Positions 50,790 to 58,602 of a stretch of 64,000 nucleotides of DNA are shown here, in pieces; the stretch's first letter is position 1, and each line of letters opens with the position of its first letter. This DNA comes from a virus: positions 1 through 64,000 of the IMG/VR virus record IMGVR_UViG_3300028835_001449. The stretch is one strand, 5' to 3'. A model generated the notes under the pieces. The model searched no databases, had not been told where the DNA came from, and saw nothing but the letters and a program-made list of their open reading frames with translations. The position numbers and the translations under genes were made by a program.

Positions 50790-51287
50790 TTAAGACTCAG
50801 GTGTGTCTTCGTAGTCTGCTTCCATCTTGCCATCTGCTTTTCGAACGATGTAATTGACTCTGTGTTCACCTACGACCGGCTCGGACTTGACTAACTTCAA
50901 GTCAACTGGACTCAGTGCAGCTTCACGAGTGATCGGAACGGCGGCGGTATTGATCTGCCCCACTACCTCATCGTCAGTCGGGCTTACTTCTGCGCCCTCT
51001 TCGATTCCAGTCAACTTGGTATCTTTGGTGTCGGTAAAAGCGTTTGGCTCTGCTTCATAAGCTGTTTTGATCTCTGCTCCACTCTGATCTACTTGCGCGC
51101 CATCCTCGATACCATCAAGCTTGGTCTCTTTTACCGTTGTGATCTTCTGGAAGTCGGCGCTCTCTTTAAGTGCGGGGTCTTCAATCGCATCCACACGGGT
51201 AATAGGAACGGCGGCGGTGTTAACCTTTCCAACGATCTCATCATCCGTATAAGACTGCGCATTTGGGTCTAGTGTCATTTTACCCAT
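50790..51287 (-). CDS. Head-fibre-like repeat protein (165 aa)
   Basis: Contains two long duplications: TDDEIVGKVNTAAVPITR / TDDEVVGQINTAAVPITR and KETKLDGIEDGAQVDQ / KDTKLTGIEEGAEVSP. The K-L-x-G-I-E-x-G-A repeat is the trimeric fibre repeat known from head fibres and tail fibres. The C-terminus ends YEDTPES. Probably a fibre on the capsid or neck. Confidence 0.65.
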   Translation of the reverse strand: MGKMTLDPNAQSYTDDEIVGKVNTAAVPITRVDAIEDPALKESADFQKITTVKETKLDGIEDGAQVDQSGAEIKTAYEAEPNAFTDTKDTKLTGIEEGAEVSPTDDEVVGQINTAAVPITREAALSPVDLKLVKSEPVVGEHRVNYIVRKADGKMEADYEDTPES

Positions 51288-51321
51288 TTTAAAGCCTCCT
51301 TATAAAATTTTGTCAACCAAC

Positions 51322-51561
51322 CTACACCGGCGTATCGTCAAATACCACCTCAAACCGCCTCGTCTCTGGATTCCAATAGAAATTTTTTACCGCTTGCATA
51401 CCGATCGGGGGATAGGACTTCACTGTGGGAGCCCCATTGGGAGGAACTTCGTCCTCCATGCTCAGCCATTTTGTCTCGCCCGGTTGCAACGTATGTGGAT
51501 TCATCCACTGATCATAATAGACCTGTGGACTCAGCGTATCGTTATTATACTCTTTTAGCAG
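51322..51561 (-). CDS. Small protein with shared QVxYD/PG module, CTG start (79 aa)
   Basis: The conserved module (Y-N-N, SPQVYYDQWMNP, PGETK) lies upstream of the first ATG in this frame, so translation must start earlier; a CTG at 51561 is exactly 6 nt after GGAGG and no ATG/GTG/TTG exists in the open part of the frame. The C-terminal half (VKNFYWNPETRRFEVVFD) is a small beta unit. A minimal virion module protein. Confidence 0.5.
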   Translation of the reverse strand: MLKEYNNDTLSPQVYYDQWMNPHTLQPGETKWLSMEDEVPPNGAPTVKSYPPIGMQAVKNFYWNPETRRFEVVFDDTPV

Positions 51562-51581
51562 TTTTAACCTCCAAGCGTCTG

Positions 51582-52292
51582 CTAATCTAAAAGTGACTTC
51601 ACAGCAATTGCCACCACAACGAGCAAAACGCCTCCACCTGCTCCCTTAAATAAAGAGGCTGTCCGGGCACGCTTGCTCGCTTTCAACGCAATCGCACAAT
51701 TCGTCTGCACAATCTCACTATCCGTCAACCTTTTTGCCCAGGCCGCATTATTCTCGTCCCAAGACTTCTTAACACTTATCTTGAATTCCTCCATCTCCTG
51801 CCTCAACCCGGCTGTTGTTTCCAACTCCGTCTCGTACAGAGCCTTGTACTTACCCCTATCCTTGAACACGGCCAGCGTCAGCTCTGCGCCCTTCCGGGTC
51901 GATAAAAAGAAGCCCGAGTTTGTCAGCGTGAACTCATTGCCGACAACCTTGTTCAGCTCAAACACGACCTCATCATCGCCCGCTTCGGCAATCGCTTCTA
52001 AGGACTCCTCATACTTTTCTTCGATTGCCTCTTTTTCGGCATTTGCTTTTGCCACAATCTCATCTGCTACACGAGTAACGCCTTCGAGCTTTTCATTGAA
52101 CTTGGTATTGATATCTGCTTTCTCCTTCTTCCACGCCCCCTTATCGGTATCATACTTCTCCTGAAGAGCCTTAGCCCTGCCCTCCATCACGTACGCTTTG
52201 GTGCTGATGTTGTTCAGAATGAAATAGCCAATGATGAGTATGATCACAACGACAGCAATTTCAAAGATCGTACGTTTGATATTCTTTGTCAT
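51582..52292 (-). CDS. Membrane-anchored coiled-coil protein, spanin-like (236 aa)
   Basis: An N-terminal transmembrane helix (IFEIAVVVIILIIGYFIL, residues 8-26), a long charged coiled coil (residues 40-115), a central globular part and a C-terminal hydrophobic helix (GGGVLLVVVAIAV). Located with two other small membrane proteins; the set could be a lysis cassette. The endolysin is at the far end of the same operon. Start at 52292 with GGAGG upstream. Confidence 0.5.
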   Translation of the reverse strand: MTKNIKRTIFEIAVVVIILIIGYFILNNISTKAYVMEGRAKALQEKYDTDKGAWKKEKADINTKFNEKLEGVTRVADEIVAKANAEKEAIEEKYEESLEAIAEAGDDEVVFELNKVVGNEFTLTNSGFFLSTRKGAELTLAVFKDRGKYKALYETELETTAGLRQEMEEFKISVKKSWDENNAAWAKRLTDSEIVQTNCAIALKASKRARTASLFKGAGGGVLLVVVAIAVKSLLD

Positions 52293-52304
52293 TGCCTTCA
52301 CCTC

Positions 52305-52676
52305 CTATTTGGATTTCCTCTTACTTTCAATCTTACCAAACCTCTTCTCACATTTGAGCACTTGGTCGGCATACTTCTGAGGAATTTCTGCTAGCTTGTC
52401 TGTCACTTCCTTTAACTCTTTCCGCTGTGTTTCCTTGTTCGCAACAAAAAAGTCCACCTGCGTCTTCACGATGCCCAGATCAACCTTGCACTGCCCCATA
52501 TCAGTACTCACGCCATCAAGTTTCTCCTCAATTCTCTTCAGTGGGTCATCAGCTTCCGACCCCGGATTCTTCCTCATCCTGTTCAATATCCAACGAACGA
52601 AATTAAACACCTCTTTCAGAATCAACAACGCTATTCCTGTTCCGATTACTGCGGCTACCGTCCTGCTAATTTCCAT
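52305..52676 (-). CDS. Membrane-anchored coiled-coil protein (123 aa)
   Basis: An N-terminal hydrophobic segment (TVAAVIGTGIALLILKEVF) followed by a soluble helical region (LKRIEEKLDGVSTDMGQCKV ...). The layout is that of small phage membrane proteins near holin genes, including pinholin partners and Rz-like proteins. Overlaps the preceding gene at one base (TAATG). Confidence 0.5.
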   Translation of the reverse strand: MEISRTVAAVIGTGIALLILKEVFNFVRWILNRMRKNPGSEADDPLKRIEEKLDGVSTDMGQCKVDLGIVKTQVDFFVANKETQRKELKEVTDKLAEIPQKYADQVLKCEKRFGKIESKRKSK

Positions 52677-52873
52677 TACTTCTTCCCCAAGACATCAGTA
52701 AATGTCAGGCAACCATCTATAATGCCAACCAACCCAACGCATAGTATCGAGAACTTGAACCAATCTCCCGATGTGTCGTTTGTAATTTTTGCAAGTGCAT
52801 ACGCAATTATCGTGAGCACTAACGCCAGAACCCCCATCTTAATCCTTCGGTTTCTCTCTTCATTGTTTTTCAT
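52676..52873 (-). CDS. Small two-span membrane protein, holin candidate (65 aa)
   Basis: Basic N-terminus (MKNNEERNRRIKM), then hydrophobic helices 15-35 (VLALVLTIIAYALAKI) and 41-58 (FSILCVGLVGIIDGCL), ending in KK. Two spans with positive ends fit a class II holin. Start at 52873 with AAAGGAGGAAAG. Function inferred from size and the adjacent membrane genes. Confidence 0.5.
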   Translation of the reverse strand: MKNNEERNRRIKMGVLALVLTIIAYALAKITNDTSGDWFKFSILCVGLVGIIDGCLTFTDVLGKK

Positions 52874-52890
52874 CTTTCCTCCTTTGGAAA

Positions 52891-52983
52891 TCATTCTCTA
52901 TCAATGAGCTCATGCCAAATCATGCACAGAGCCGCAACCGCTCTGCCCTCCTCGATTATTCCATATCTGTCATCTCCTTCCAT
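52891..52983 (-). CDS. Possible short overlapping ORF (30 aa)
   Basis: The -1 frame over the end of the 226 aa gene gives MEGDDRYGIIEEGRAVAALC followed by MIWHELIDRE and a stop. Its composition is protein-like, but the ribosome binding site is distant. Fills the otherwise empty gap before the holin-like gene. Confidence 0.3.
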   Translation of the reverse strand: MEGDDRYGIIEEGRAVAALCMIWHELIDRE

Positions 52984-53636
52984 TTCAATCTGAGACTCCC
53001 CTCATTGTTATCGGCATAAGACATCGCCCTCACCAAATACTTCGTATTCTGCTTTAGAACAACCCCGACGCGCTGAGACTCATCTGCCGCTTTTGCCGCT
53101 ACTTCAGTTGCTATACAACACGCAGCGTCGGCCTTGTCCACTGTGGCTCCCTTCGTGATAGTAAGCCCTGATTCGCCACTGCTCAAATTTCTATTTCTAT
53201 TTACGGGCACTACGGCAACTCCTCCCGACACATCAAACTTAGAAGGATCGCCTCCATCTTCAAACAATTCCCAATACGCAGGAGTATTCGCGTCACAAAA
53301 GATACTTAGGTGAGCCCATTTGAGAGTGTCTGGCACTATGATGTAAAATGTTAATGGAGCGTCCATATCAAATTCATCGAGGGCGGTTCTCTGACTTACC
53401 ATAAACGCATTTCCTTCGTGTACCGCATTTTGCATGATACTCGCTGTAATCAAAGCAAAAGAGGATGCAGCGAGTCTCGGATATTGATACGTCGCCCCTG
53501 TATACCCACGAGGGGCTCCGCCTCCTGGATCTGTCTCATATGTTATAGTCTCACCCGGTTCCGCCATATGTGGAATGCCATACTGATCATATCTGACCTG
53601 CCGAATACTCGTATTATTCCTGTAAGAAACTGTCAT
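52956..53636 (-). CDS. Virion structural protein with shared module (226 aa)
   Basis: The first 31 residues hold the recurring module (SYRNNTS, RQVRYDQYGIPH, EPGET). The remainder (VHEGNAFMVSQRTALDEFDM, FYIIVPDTLKWAHLSIFCDA, then VPVNRNRNLSS and LKQNTKYLVRAMSY) resembles a conserved, beta-rich phage virion protein. It is preceded by the repeated promoter element at 34 nt. The module here is most likely its attachment or oligomerisation part. Confidence 0.6.
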   Translation of the reverse strand: MTVSYRNNTSIRQVRYDQYGIPHMAEPGETITYETDPGGGAPRGYTGATYQYPRLAASSFALITASIMQNAVHEGNAFMVSQRTALDEFDMDAPLTFYIIVPDTLKWAHLSIFCDANTPAYWELFEDGGDPSKFDVSGGVAVVPVNRNRNLSSGESGLTITKGATVDKADAACCIATEVAAKAADESQRVGVVLKQNTKYLVRAMSYADNNEGSLRLKWKEMTDME

Positions 53637-53670
53637 CTAACACCTCCTTTACTAAATAGTGTCCTAAAAC

Positions 53671-53686
53671 ATTGCAGTTGCCAAGC
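53671..53686 (-). promoter_or_regulatory. Repeated late-promoter-like element, copy 3
   Basis: GCTTGGCAACTGCAAT on the minus strand, 34 nt before the ATG of the 226 aa virion gene. Downstream sequence at 17 nt is CACTAT. Sits in the only gap of this stretch. Confidence 0.5.
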
Positions 53687-53690
53687 ACCG

Positions 53691-53942
53691 TTATTTTAAC
53701 GCCACCTTCATGGCTGCTTCGGGTTCTCCCATTATTACCGACTCCCCTGGCGTTCTGAACACAGTTCCATCCGCTCGTTCAATATAAATTCCACTGTCGG
53801 GGACAATACTTTGAACCGTTCCCACTGTAAGTCGTTTGCCCTCAATTAACCATACCTCCATACCGACTCTCACGCAGGGACCCATTGCCCTATACTGCTG
53901 GATGTATTCTGGCGGCACCCTTACTTCTCTTAGAATGGGCAT
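53691..53942 (-). CDS. Small head-region protein (83 aa)
   Basis: Start at 53942 (MPILREVRVPPEYIQ) with AGGA at eight bases. A small beta-barrel-like sequence (PCVRVGMEVWLIEGKRLTVG). Overlaps the Mu F-like gene by 13 bp. No family recognised. Confidence 0.5.
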   Translation of the reverse strand: MPILREVRVPPEYIQQYRAMGPCVRVGMEVWLIEGKRLTVGTVQSIVPDSGIYIERADGTVFRTPGESVIMGEPEAAMKVALK

Positions 53943-55024
53943 AACCATATTCCTTTTACTAAGTCTAATCCCTTTGCCTTCAGGCTCTCGGCTATCTTTA
54001 TAACTTCTTTAACGCTGTACCGAGGAATGACCCGCACGTTATATGACTTGGCCAACTTTATTAACTCGGCATTGACTAACTTTCTCTGAGCTATGAATAT
54101 TGCCTGTTCCTCTCCCGCTGACAACGCTACCTTCGCTCTTAGCGTATACATCTGGGCATACAAATCGTCGAACATTTTATGAACACCGCCGGACACAGCC
54201 TGTCCCGTCCGAGTCTGAACGAGGCATGCCGAAGCCTCTAACCCTGTTCTCGAAATCCCAGGTCCTGTTGCTCCTAACCCATCGAACCCACCTGGAGCTT
54301 CTACACCTCTTCCAGGTTTTACTGATACTAACGTACAATAACAATTATGCCTGCACGCAGTATCTCCCGCACGAGGAACTGTGGGAAGTGTCTTTGACGT
54401 ATATGGAGACCTCGCTGCTATATCTTCACAGTCTCCACAATGAGGACCGAAAGGCATACCCATTTCCCAATGGATGAGAAACGCTGTGCCCGTGCCTACT
54501 GTAAAGCCATTCCAGTACTGGGCATCGAGAGATTTAGCGTAATTGCCCGCTCGGACACTTGGTGCTAACCTGCTCTTCTTCGCGCTAAGCTGGTCAAGAA
54601 ACCTGCTGAAGTACCGTTCTTCAGTCTGTCTTGCCATCAACCCGAACTTCCGATCTACGGCGGTTAACCCTATATCCTTGTAAAATGGATTGCCCGCTCG
54701 CATTGCTCCAAGCCTAAACGCACCTCTATATGTCTCGGTCGCTATGGTTCGGAATTGAGCTATGGTTGCAGAACGTGATAATCTGCCTGCATCGAAGTTT
54801 GCAATGAGGGATTTAAGTTGTTTCTCGAATCCCGTCCGCATCTTTGCATACGAGCTAATTGATTTACGATATGCTCCTAAATCAAACCCTCCGACTGAAG
54901 CGTATGCTTGGGTGAATATGTCTCGCTCGATATCAGTTACCATCCCCGCGCCCATTACTGACTTACGAGACTCAAGCCAGATTTCTCTATCTAACTGGCT
55001 TTCGGATATTGTCTGAGTATCCAC
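53930..55024 (-). CDS. Minor head protein, Mu gpF-like (364 aa)
   Basis: The central signature WNGFTVGTGTAFLIHWEM then G-P-H-C-G-D-C ... TACRHNCYCTL matches the Mu F / SPP1 gp7 minor head protein family, whose Cys pairs bind metal. These proteins are packed with the portal and are injected or act in DNA exit. GTG start at 55024 seven bases after GGAGA, overlapping the neighbour by 34 bp. Confidence 0.85.
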   Translation of the reverse strand: MDTQTISESQLDREIWLESRKSVMGAGMVTDIERDIFTQAYASVGGFDLGAYRKSISSYAKMRTGFEKQLKSLIANFDAGRLSRSATIAQFRTIATETYRGAFRLGAMRAGNPFYKDIGLTAVDRKFGLMARQTEERYFSRFLDQLSAKKSRLAPSVRAGNYAKSLDAQYWNGFTVGTGTAFLIHWEMGMPFGPHCGDCEDIAARSPYTSKTLPTVPRAGDTACRHNCYCTLVSVKPGRGVEAPGGFDGLGATGPGISRTGLEASACLVQTRTGQAVSGGVHKMFDDLYAQMYTLRAKVALSAGEEQAIFIAQRKLVNAELIKLAKSYNVRVIPRYSVKEVIKIAESLKAKGLDLVKGIWLCPF

Positions 55025-55731
55025 CTGCCACTCTCCGATTTCATGTATTTTGACTCAAACTTATACCAAGCCCACACTCTCGGATCGGGCTTGTCTTCTT
55101 TCAACGCTTGAAGATAAAACTCCCGCCATTCTAAAGCGAGCGAAAGTCTGTAATTAAATGTACGTCGCATAACAACACTGAGCTTATGAAGATGCATCCA
55201 GTTCTCCGGCATGACAATGAACTTGTGTGCCTTAATCCACACTCGGATCTTCGGTACGGTCCACTTCGTTTTAAGAAAGAGCAACGCCTGAACCTGCATC
55301 TTCTTGAGCTTCCGATGGAATCCATAGACAACTTGAATTCCCAATGTGACCTTTCCAAACGGTTGCTGTCTGAACCTCTGAAACTGACCCGGCGACTTCT
55401 GCCTCACACGGTAATACTTGGCTGTCTTGGATCCGGGGTCAATCCCGGGCTCTGCTAACATTGATTCCTTACCGGGTCCAGGTCGTGCCTTCCGTCTCAT
55501 CGTTCCACCACATTTCTCGCACTTAATCGTATTGCAATGCTCACTTGTTTTTGTTGTCCACCCGCACTCGATACACTCGCAGGTATAGACCACTTCTTTC
55601 TTTGTCATTATCTCCCTCCCTTTGGCTCGATACCCTGCGTACGCTTTTTCTGCTGATGCCTTTGATTTATACATACAGGGACCCGAGCCGATACGATACT
55701 TGCCATTTGAACAAAGATAAACCGGGCTCAT
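54991..55731 (-). CDS. Zinc-ribbon and conserved phage domain protein (246 aa)
   Basis: Residues 1-41 (KYRIGSGPCMYKSKASAEK) form a small domain seen in other phage head genes; residues 50-80 hold C-x-C-x2-C ... C-x2-C (CECIECGW, KCEKCGG); the rest contains Y-Y-R-V-R ... F-G-K-V-T-L-G and WTVPKIRVWIKAHK, a conserved phage pattern near portal genes. An internal ATG (MTKKEVVYTC) has a GGGAGGGAG site, so two forms may be made. Likely bound to the packaging or head machinery. Confidence 0.55.
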   Translation of the reverse strand: MSPVYLCSNGKYRIGSGPCMYKSKASAEKAYAGYRAKGREIMTKKEVVYTCECIECGWTTKTSEHCNTIKCEKCGGTMRRKARPGPGKESMLAEPGIDPGSKTAKYYRVRQKSPGQFQRFRQQPFGKVTLGIQVVYGFHRKLKKMQVQALLFLKTKWTVPKIRVWIKAHKFIVMPENWMHLHKLSVVMRRTFNYRLSLALEWREFYLQALKEDKPDPRVWAWYKFESKYMKSESGRWILRQYPKAS

Positions 55732-55741
55732 GATACCCTCC

Positions 55742-57382
55742 TTAATAAACCTCGTATCTCCGCGTGCCGACGTTACTTTTAATTGCAGTCTCTGCTGCCT
55801 TGATAATAGCTCGAAGATGCGTGTCGGCTTGAACCTTCACGAGTATGGCCTCGAGTTCACTATCGGAAATCTCACCTATGAATTCACTTTCTCCGGGCTT
55901 CTTCGTCTGCTTGTCCTTATCTGTTGCTTTATCCTTATCTGGATGAAGGGATGGAGACTTTGGTTTTTCGGGTGGTGGTTTATCCTTTGAAATTGGTTTG
56001 ACGGGTGGTGTGGTTGTTGGTTCTCCGCCTTCAACTCCTAACAAAGCGATTAGCTCATCTGCTTCTACCGTAGTTAGATCGAGCATCTTTCTAACTATCC
56101 ACTCTACCGGCAGTTGCAATCCTATCTCACCGTAAATCTTAGTTGTCTCTGCTCGGAGCTTTGCTATAGTCCACTTAGCTTCCTCGTCTGCCTCACCCAA
56201 TGCCGGAAACCGAATCTGCATGTCAAGAGCCTCCGGATCAATCCCATTGCATATGAACTCTACCCGATAAATCTTTTTTAATCCGCGAGCTAAAGCAAAT
56301 CTCTGACGCTTAATTGCTCGGGTAAAAGCTATGTTCTGCTGGACAAGTGTCGCTTTTGCGTTGACATCTCTTTCATATCCGAGAAACGCTTTCGGCACTT
56401 TTGTTGCGGCAAAAAGCTTGTTATGAAAATGTTCGATGTCTTTTATATCCCCGAGATGACGCTCGCCTCCAATCTTCTCGAACTTATCACCACTGCCTTT
56501 CCTTACTGGAATATAGAGATCTTCATTCTCTGCCAGGGGATTGAACTTCGTCTTGAGCTTGCCTTCTGTGTCGAAATACCGCTTCCTTCTATTTATTAAC
56601 TTAACACGCCGTAAATATCTCGTTGCTTCCCGCTCTGTCATCCCTGAACAATCAACATAGTAAACGCCCTGCTGATTTGCCCTTGTCATTCGGGTTATAA
56701 CCATTGAATCTTCAAGCATCTTCTGTACCCTGAACGTGCGTCTGAGCTTTGAAAAGATAGAGTAATTGACTCCGTAGTCTTCCTCGCCTATTTTAAAATG
56801 AACGATTTCCCACGGTGCAAACTGAGCTATTTGTTTATCTGTGCTTGATTCTTTCTGATAATATGGAATATCTCTATCTATCTTGCCAGCTTCATCATAG
56901 TTAATGAACATCTCCTTGCAGGGAAGATGTATGAGCTTAATTATCATCAACTTTGATGCCACGAGTTCATAAAACGCATCTCCGTACTTACCCGTGTTCC
57001 GAGCGATAAACCAAACCCGTTCCTTTAATTCGAGCCGGTTATCCAATGCCTTGACAATTTTACGTTCTCGTTCTTTACCTCCGCCTGGCAGTTCAAGCAT
57101 GAAGACTTCACCTGCTTCCGACCCGCTTTGCGTTACCCAATCAGCGTACAGATCAACTGCGGACGACAGCTCTACCATCTCCATATCCATACGATCATAA
57201 TCGGAATATTTAGACAGACGAGCACGGCCAAGGTCGAAGATTTCGGCATCTGCTATACGGAAGGTTTGTCGTTCTGTTGTTAAAAGATTAGCGAGCCATT
57301 CAGGCGTTGCCTTCTTGAACATGCCGGTGATTTTGTCAATGAGTCCCCGTTTTGCTGTGTCTGAACCTTGAGCTCCGCGCAT
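55742..57382 (-). CDS. Portal protein, T4 gp20-like (546 aa)
   Basis: Position after the terminase and before the Mu F-like gene; sequence contains YDRMDMEMVELSSAVDLYAD, ENEDLYIPVRKGSG and DIKDIEHFHNKLFAATKVPK, the last of which matches gp20-type portals (IxxFxxKLYxALxVPxSRL). C-terminal 70 residues are Pro/Lys-rich and disordered (KPISKDKPPPEKPKSP). Forms the dodecameric DNA gate. GGAGGTATAA precedes 57382. Confidence 0.88.
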   Translation of the reverse strand: MRGAQGSDTAKRGLIDKITGMFKKATPEWLANLLTTERQTFRIADAEIFDLGRARLSKYSDYDRMDMEMVELSSAVDLYADWVTQSGSEAGEVFMLELPGGGKERERKIVKALDNRLELKERVWFIARNTGKYGDAFYELVASKLMIIKLIHLPCKEMFINYDEAGKIDRDIPYYQKESSTDKQIAQFAPWEIVHFKIGEEDYGVNYSIFSKLRRTFRVQKMLEDSMVITRMTRANQQGVYYVDCSGMTEREATRYLRRVKLINRRKRYFDTEGKLKTKFNPLAENEDLYIPVRKGSGDKFEKIGGERHLGDIKDIEHFHNKLFAATKVPKAFLGYERDVNAKATLVQQNIAFTRAIKRQRFALARGLKKIYRVEFICNGIDPEALDMQIRFPALGEADEEAKWTIAKLRAETTKIYGEIGLQLPVEWIVRKMLDLTTVEADELIALLGVEGGEPTTTPPVKPISKDKPPPEKPKSPSLHPDKDKATDKDKQTKKPGESEFIGEISDSELEAILVKVQADTHLRAIIKAAETAIKSNVGTRRYEVY

Positions 57383-57458
57383 TTATACCTCCTACAACGC
57401 TTCCATATGACACCTGCACCCTCGCTCTATAAACTTTGAGATAACCATACTTTGAGTA

Positions 57459-57474
57459 ATTGCGGTTGTCAACC
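57459..57474 (-). promoter_or_regulatory. Repeated late-promoter-like element, copy 4
   Basis: GGTTGACAACCGCAAT on the minus strand, 76 nt before the portal start, with TATGGT at a 17-nt spacing from TTGACA. The TGA stop of the QueD-like gene is inside the TTGACA. This copy looks most like a sigma70 promoter. Confidence 0.5.
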
Positions 57475-57906
57475 TGTGCAGGGCTTTTTCGCCGGCTTTA
57501 CTGATAACCTTTTTCGACTCATGGCAGACGCCCAATACGTTGCCGTCAGATTATCACCTGTGCTAACACTAACACGAGCGACTTCCAATCCTTTTGGAGC
57601 TCCACACTTGAGGGCTGTTTGAATCCACTCAAAAAAATATCGAGCGAGTTGCTCTGGTGTTGGATTTATCTCATCAAATGGCTCTAAATCATTTATCGTC
57701 TTGTATGCAAAATCAGAATAAGCGCTGCCCACAACCTTATTCAAATCTCTGGACAGTCCAACTACGCCATCATCTCCAAGATTCTTTCGCTGGAACACAA
57801 CCACAATCTCAAACGTATGTCCATGCATACTTGACTCTGGAGAGGTCCTCCCCTTGTGATAATAATGGGCTGCTGAAAACCGTTTCGTTACCGTAACCTC
57901 ATACAT
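57469..57906 (-). CDS. QueD/6-pyruvoyl-tetrahydropterin synthase-like protein (145 aa)
   Basis: Has the three zinc histidines (FSAAHYY; MHGHTFEI) of the tunnelling fold and the LSRDLNKVVG ... NPTPEQLARYFFE blocks. The catalytic Cys that normally lies a few residues before HGH is absent (PESSMHGH), and the C-terminal E-T pair reads VSTGDN. It may be a non-catalytic or altered member. In phages, QueD is part of the preQ0/archaeosine route to modified guanine, but no queC, queE or folE is in this window. Start 57906 with GGAGG. Confidence 0.75.
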   Translation of the reverse strand: MYEVTVTKRFSAAHYYHKGRTSPESSMHGHTFEIVVVFQRKNLGDDGVVGLSRDLNKVVGSAYSDFAYKTINDLEPFDEINPTPEQLARYFFEWIQTALKCGAPKGLEVARVSVSTGDNLTATYWASAMSRKRLSVKPAKKPCTG

Positions 57907-58106
57907 TCTTTCCTCCTTGGTATATCCCTTAACCGTCGACAACCAAACTGTCGCCGTAGGGCATTGAGTCGACTCTGACTCATACCAAGACGACTAGCCA
58001 GGTTATACATATAAATTCCTGGGTCTTTATCTAATATCTCCTCACTCCTCATAGCGAGTCGCCGAAGCTCTTTATTACTCCGGCTCACTCTTACTTCCTT
58101 CGTCAT
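57888..58106 (-). CDS. Small HTH protein (72 aa)
   Basis: A basic protein with an HTH-like centre (MYNLASRLGMSQSRLNALRR). Overlaps the QueD-like start and the next HTH gene. In this packaging region, small HTH proteins could help terminase recognise DNA or regulate late genes. Confidence 0.55.
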   Translation of the reverse strand: MTKEVRVSRSNKELRRLAMRSEEILDKDPGIYMYNLASRLGMSQSRLNALRRQFGCRRLRDIPRRKECMRLR

Positions 58107-58257
58107 GCTTAACGGCTTTAACCCACTGCTTCACTGTGTTGAACGCTACATGCTTCCGCTTGGCCACAGCCGCCATAGTCATACCATGATTTTCCATCAA
58201 CCGCATACAATCCTTGCCTTCGAAGATTTGCTCATCCTTCGTTCGTGGACGGCTCAT
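58075..58257 (-). CDS. Small HTH protein (60 aa)
   Basis: MSRPRTKDEQIFEGKDC then a typical HTH (MTMAAVAKRKHVAFNTVKQW). Resembles terminase small-subunit-like or transposon HTH units. Start at 58257, nine bases after AAGGAGG. Overlaps both neighbours. Confidence 0.55.
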   Translation of the reverse strand: MSRPRTKDEQIFEGKDCMRLMENHGMTMAAVAKRKHVAFNTVKQWVKAVKHDEGSKSEPE

Positions 58258-58408
58258 CGGATGGTACCTCCTTGAATACACGTGGTTTGTTAAGCTGCTT
58301 CTTTACCAAAGCATTCGCCTCATCGGCTGTCTTACAAAACCGTTCCATACCACCGACCGTTACTATAAATCCGCCCTCGATAGGTTTAATATTGATGTCG
58401 TCTGCCAT
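58232..58408 (-). CDS. Hypothetical protein (58 aa)
   Basis: Starts MADDINIKPIEGGFIVTVG, with AAAGGAGG upstream. A small beta-hairpin and helix protein ending EVPSDEPSTNEG. No family recognised; conserved-looking phage small protein. Confidence 0.5.
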   Translation of the reverse strand: MADDINIKPIEGGFIVTVGGMERFCKTADEANALVKKQLNKPRVFKEVPSDEPSTNEG

Positions 58409-58602
58409 AATGCCTCCTTTGCCTTCCAAATAAGCTTACGACCATGAATACCACCACCCTCGGCACTTTTTACCATGCCTGCCCGTTCGAGAGCCCTTAA
58501 CTCTTTTCTCGTCAGTCCTTCACCCGAATAAATGGTCTCCTCTGCCTTAAAAACTGCAAGGGCCCTGTTCATTAATTCATCGGTTATTTTAAACTTTGAC
58601 AT
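58363..58602 (-). CDS. Winged-HTH-like small protein (79 aa)
   Basis: Contains YSGEGLTRKELRALERAGMV then IHGRKLIWKAKE, a helix-turn-helix with a wing. Shares its first base with the terminase stop. A DNA-binding or regulatory role is inferred. Confidence 0.55.
   Translation of the reverse strand: MSKFKITDELMNRALAVFKAEETIYSGEGLTRKELRALERAGMVKSAEGGGIHGRKLIWKAKEALWQTTSILNLSRADL

Noticed and set aside
51301-51325. TTGACA near 51310 as a promoter
   Set aside because: It lies only about 11 nt before a ribosome binding site, with no room for a -10 and start site, and lacks the GCAAT part of the repeated element.
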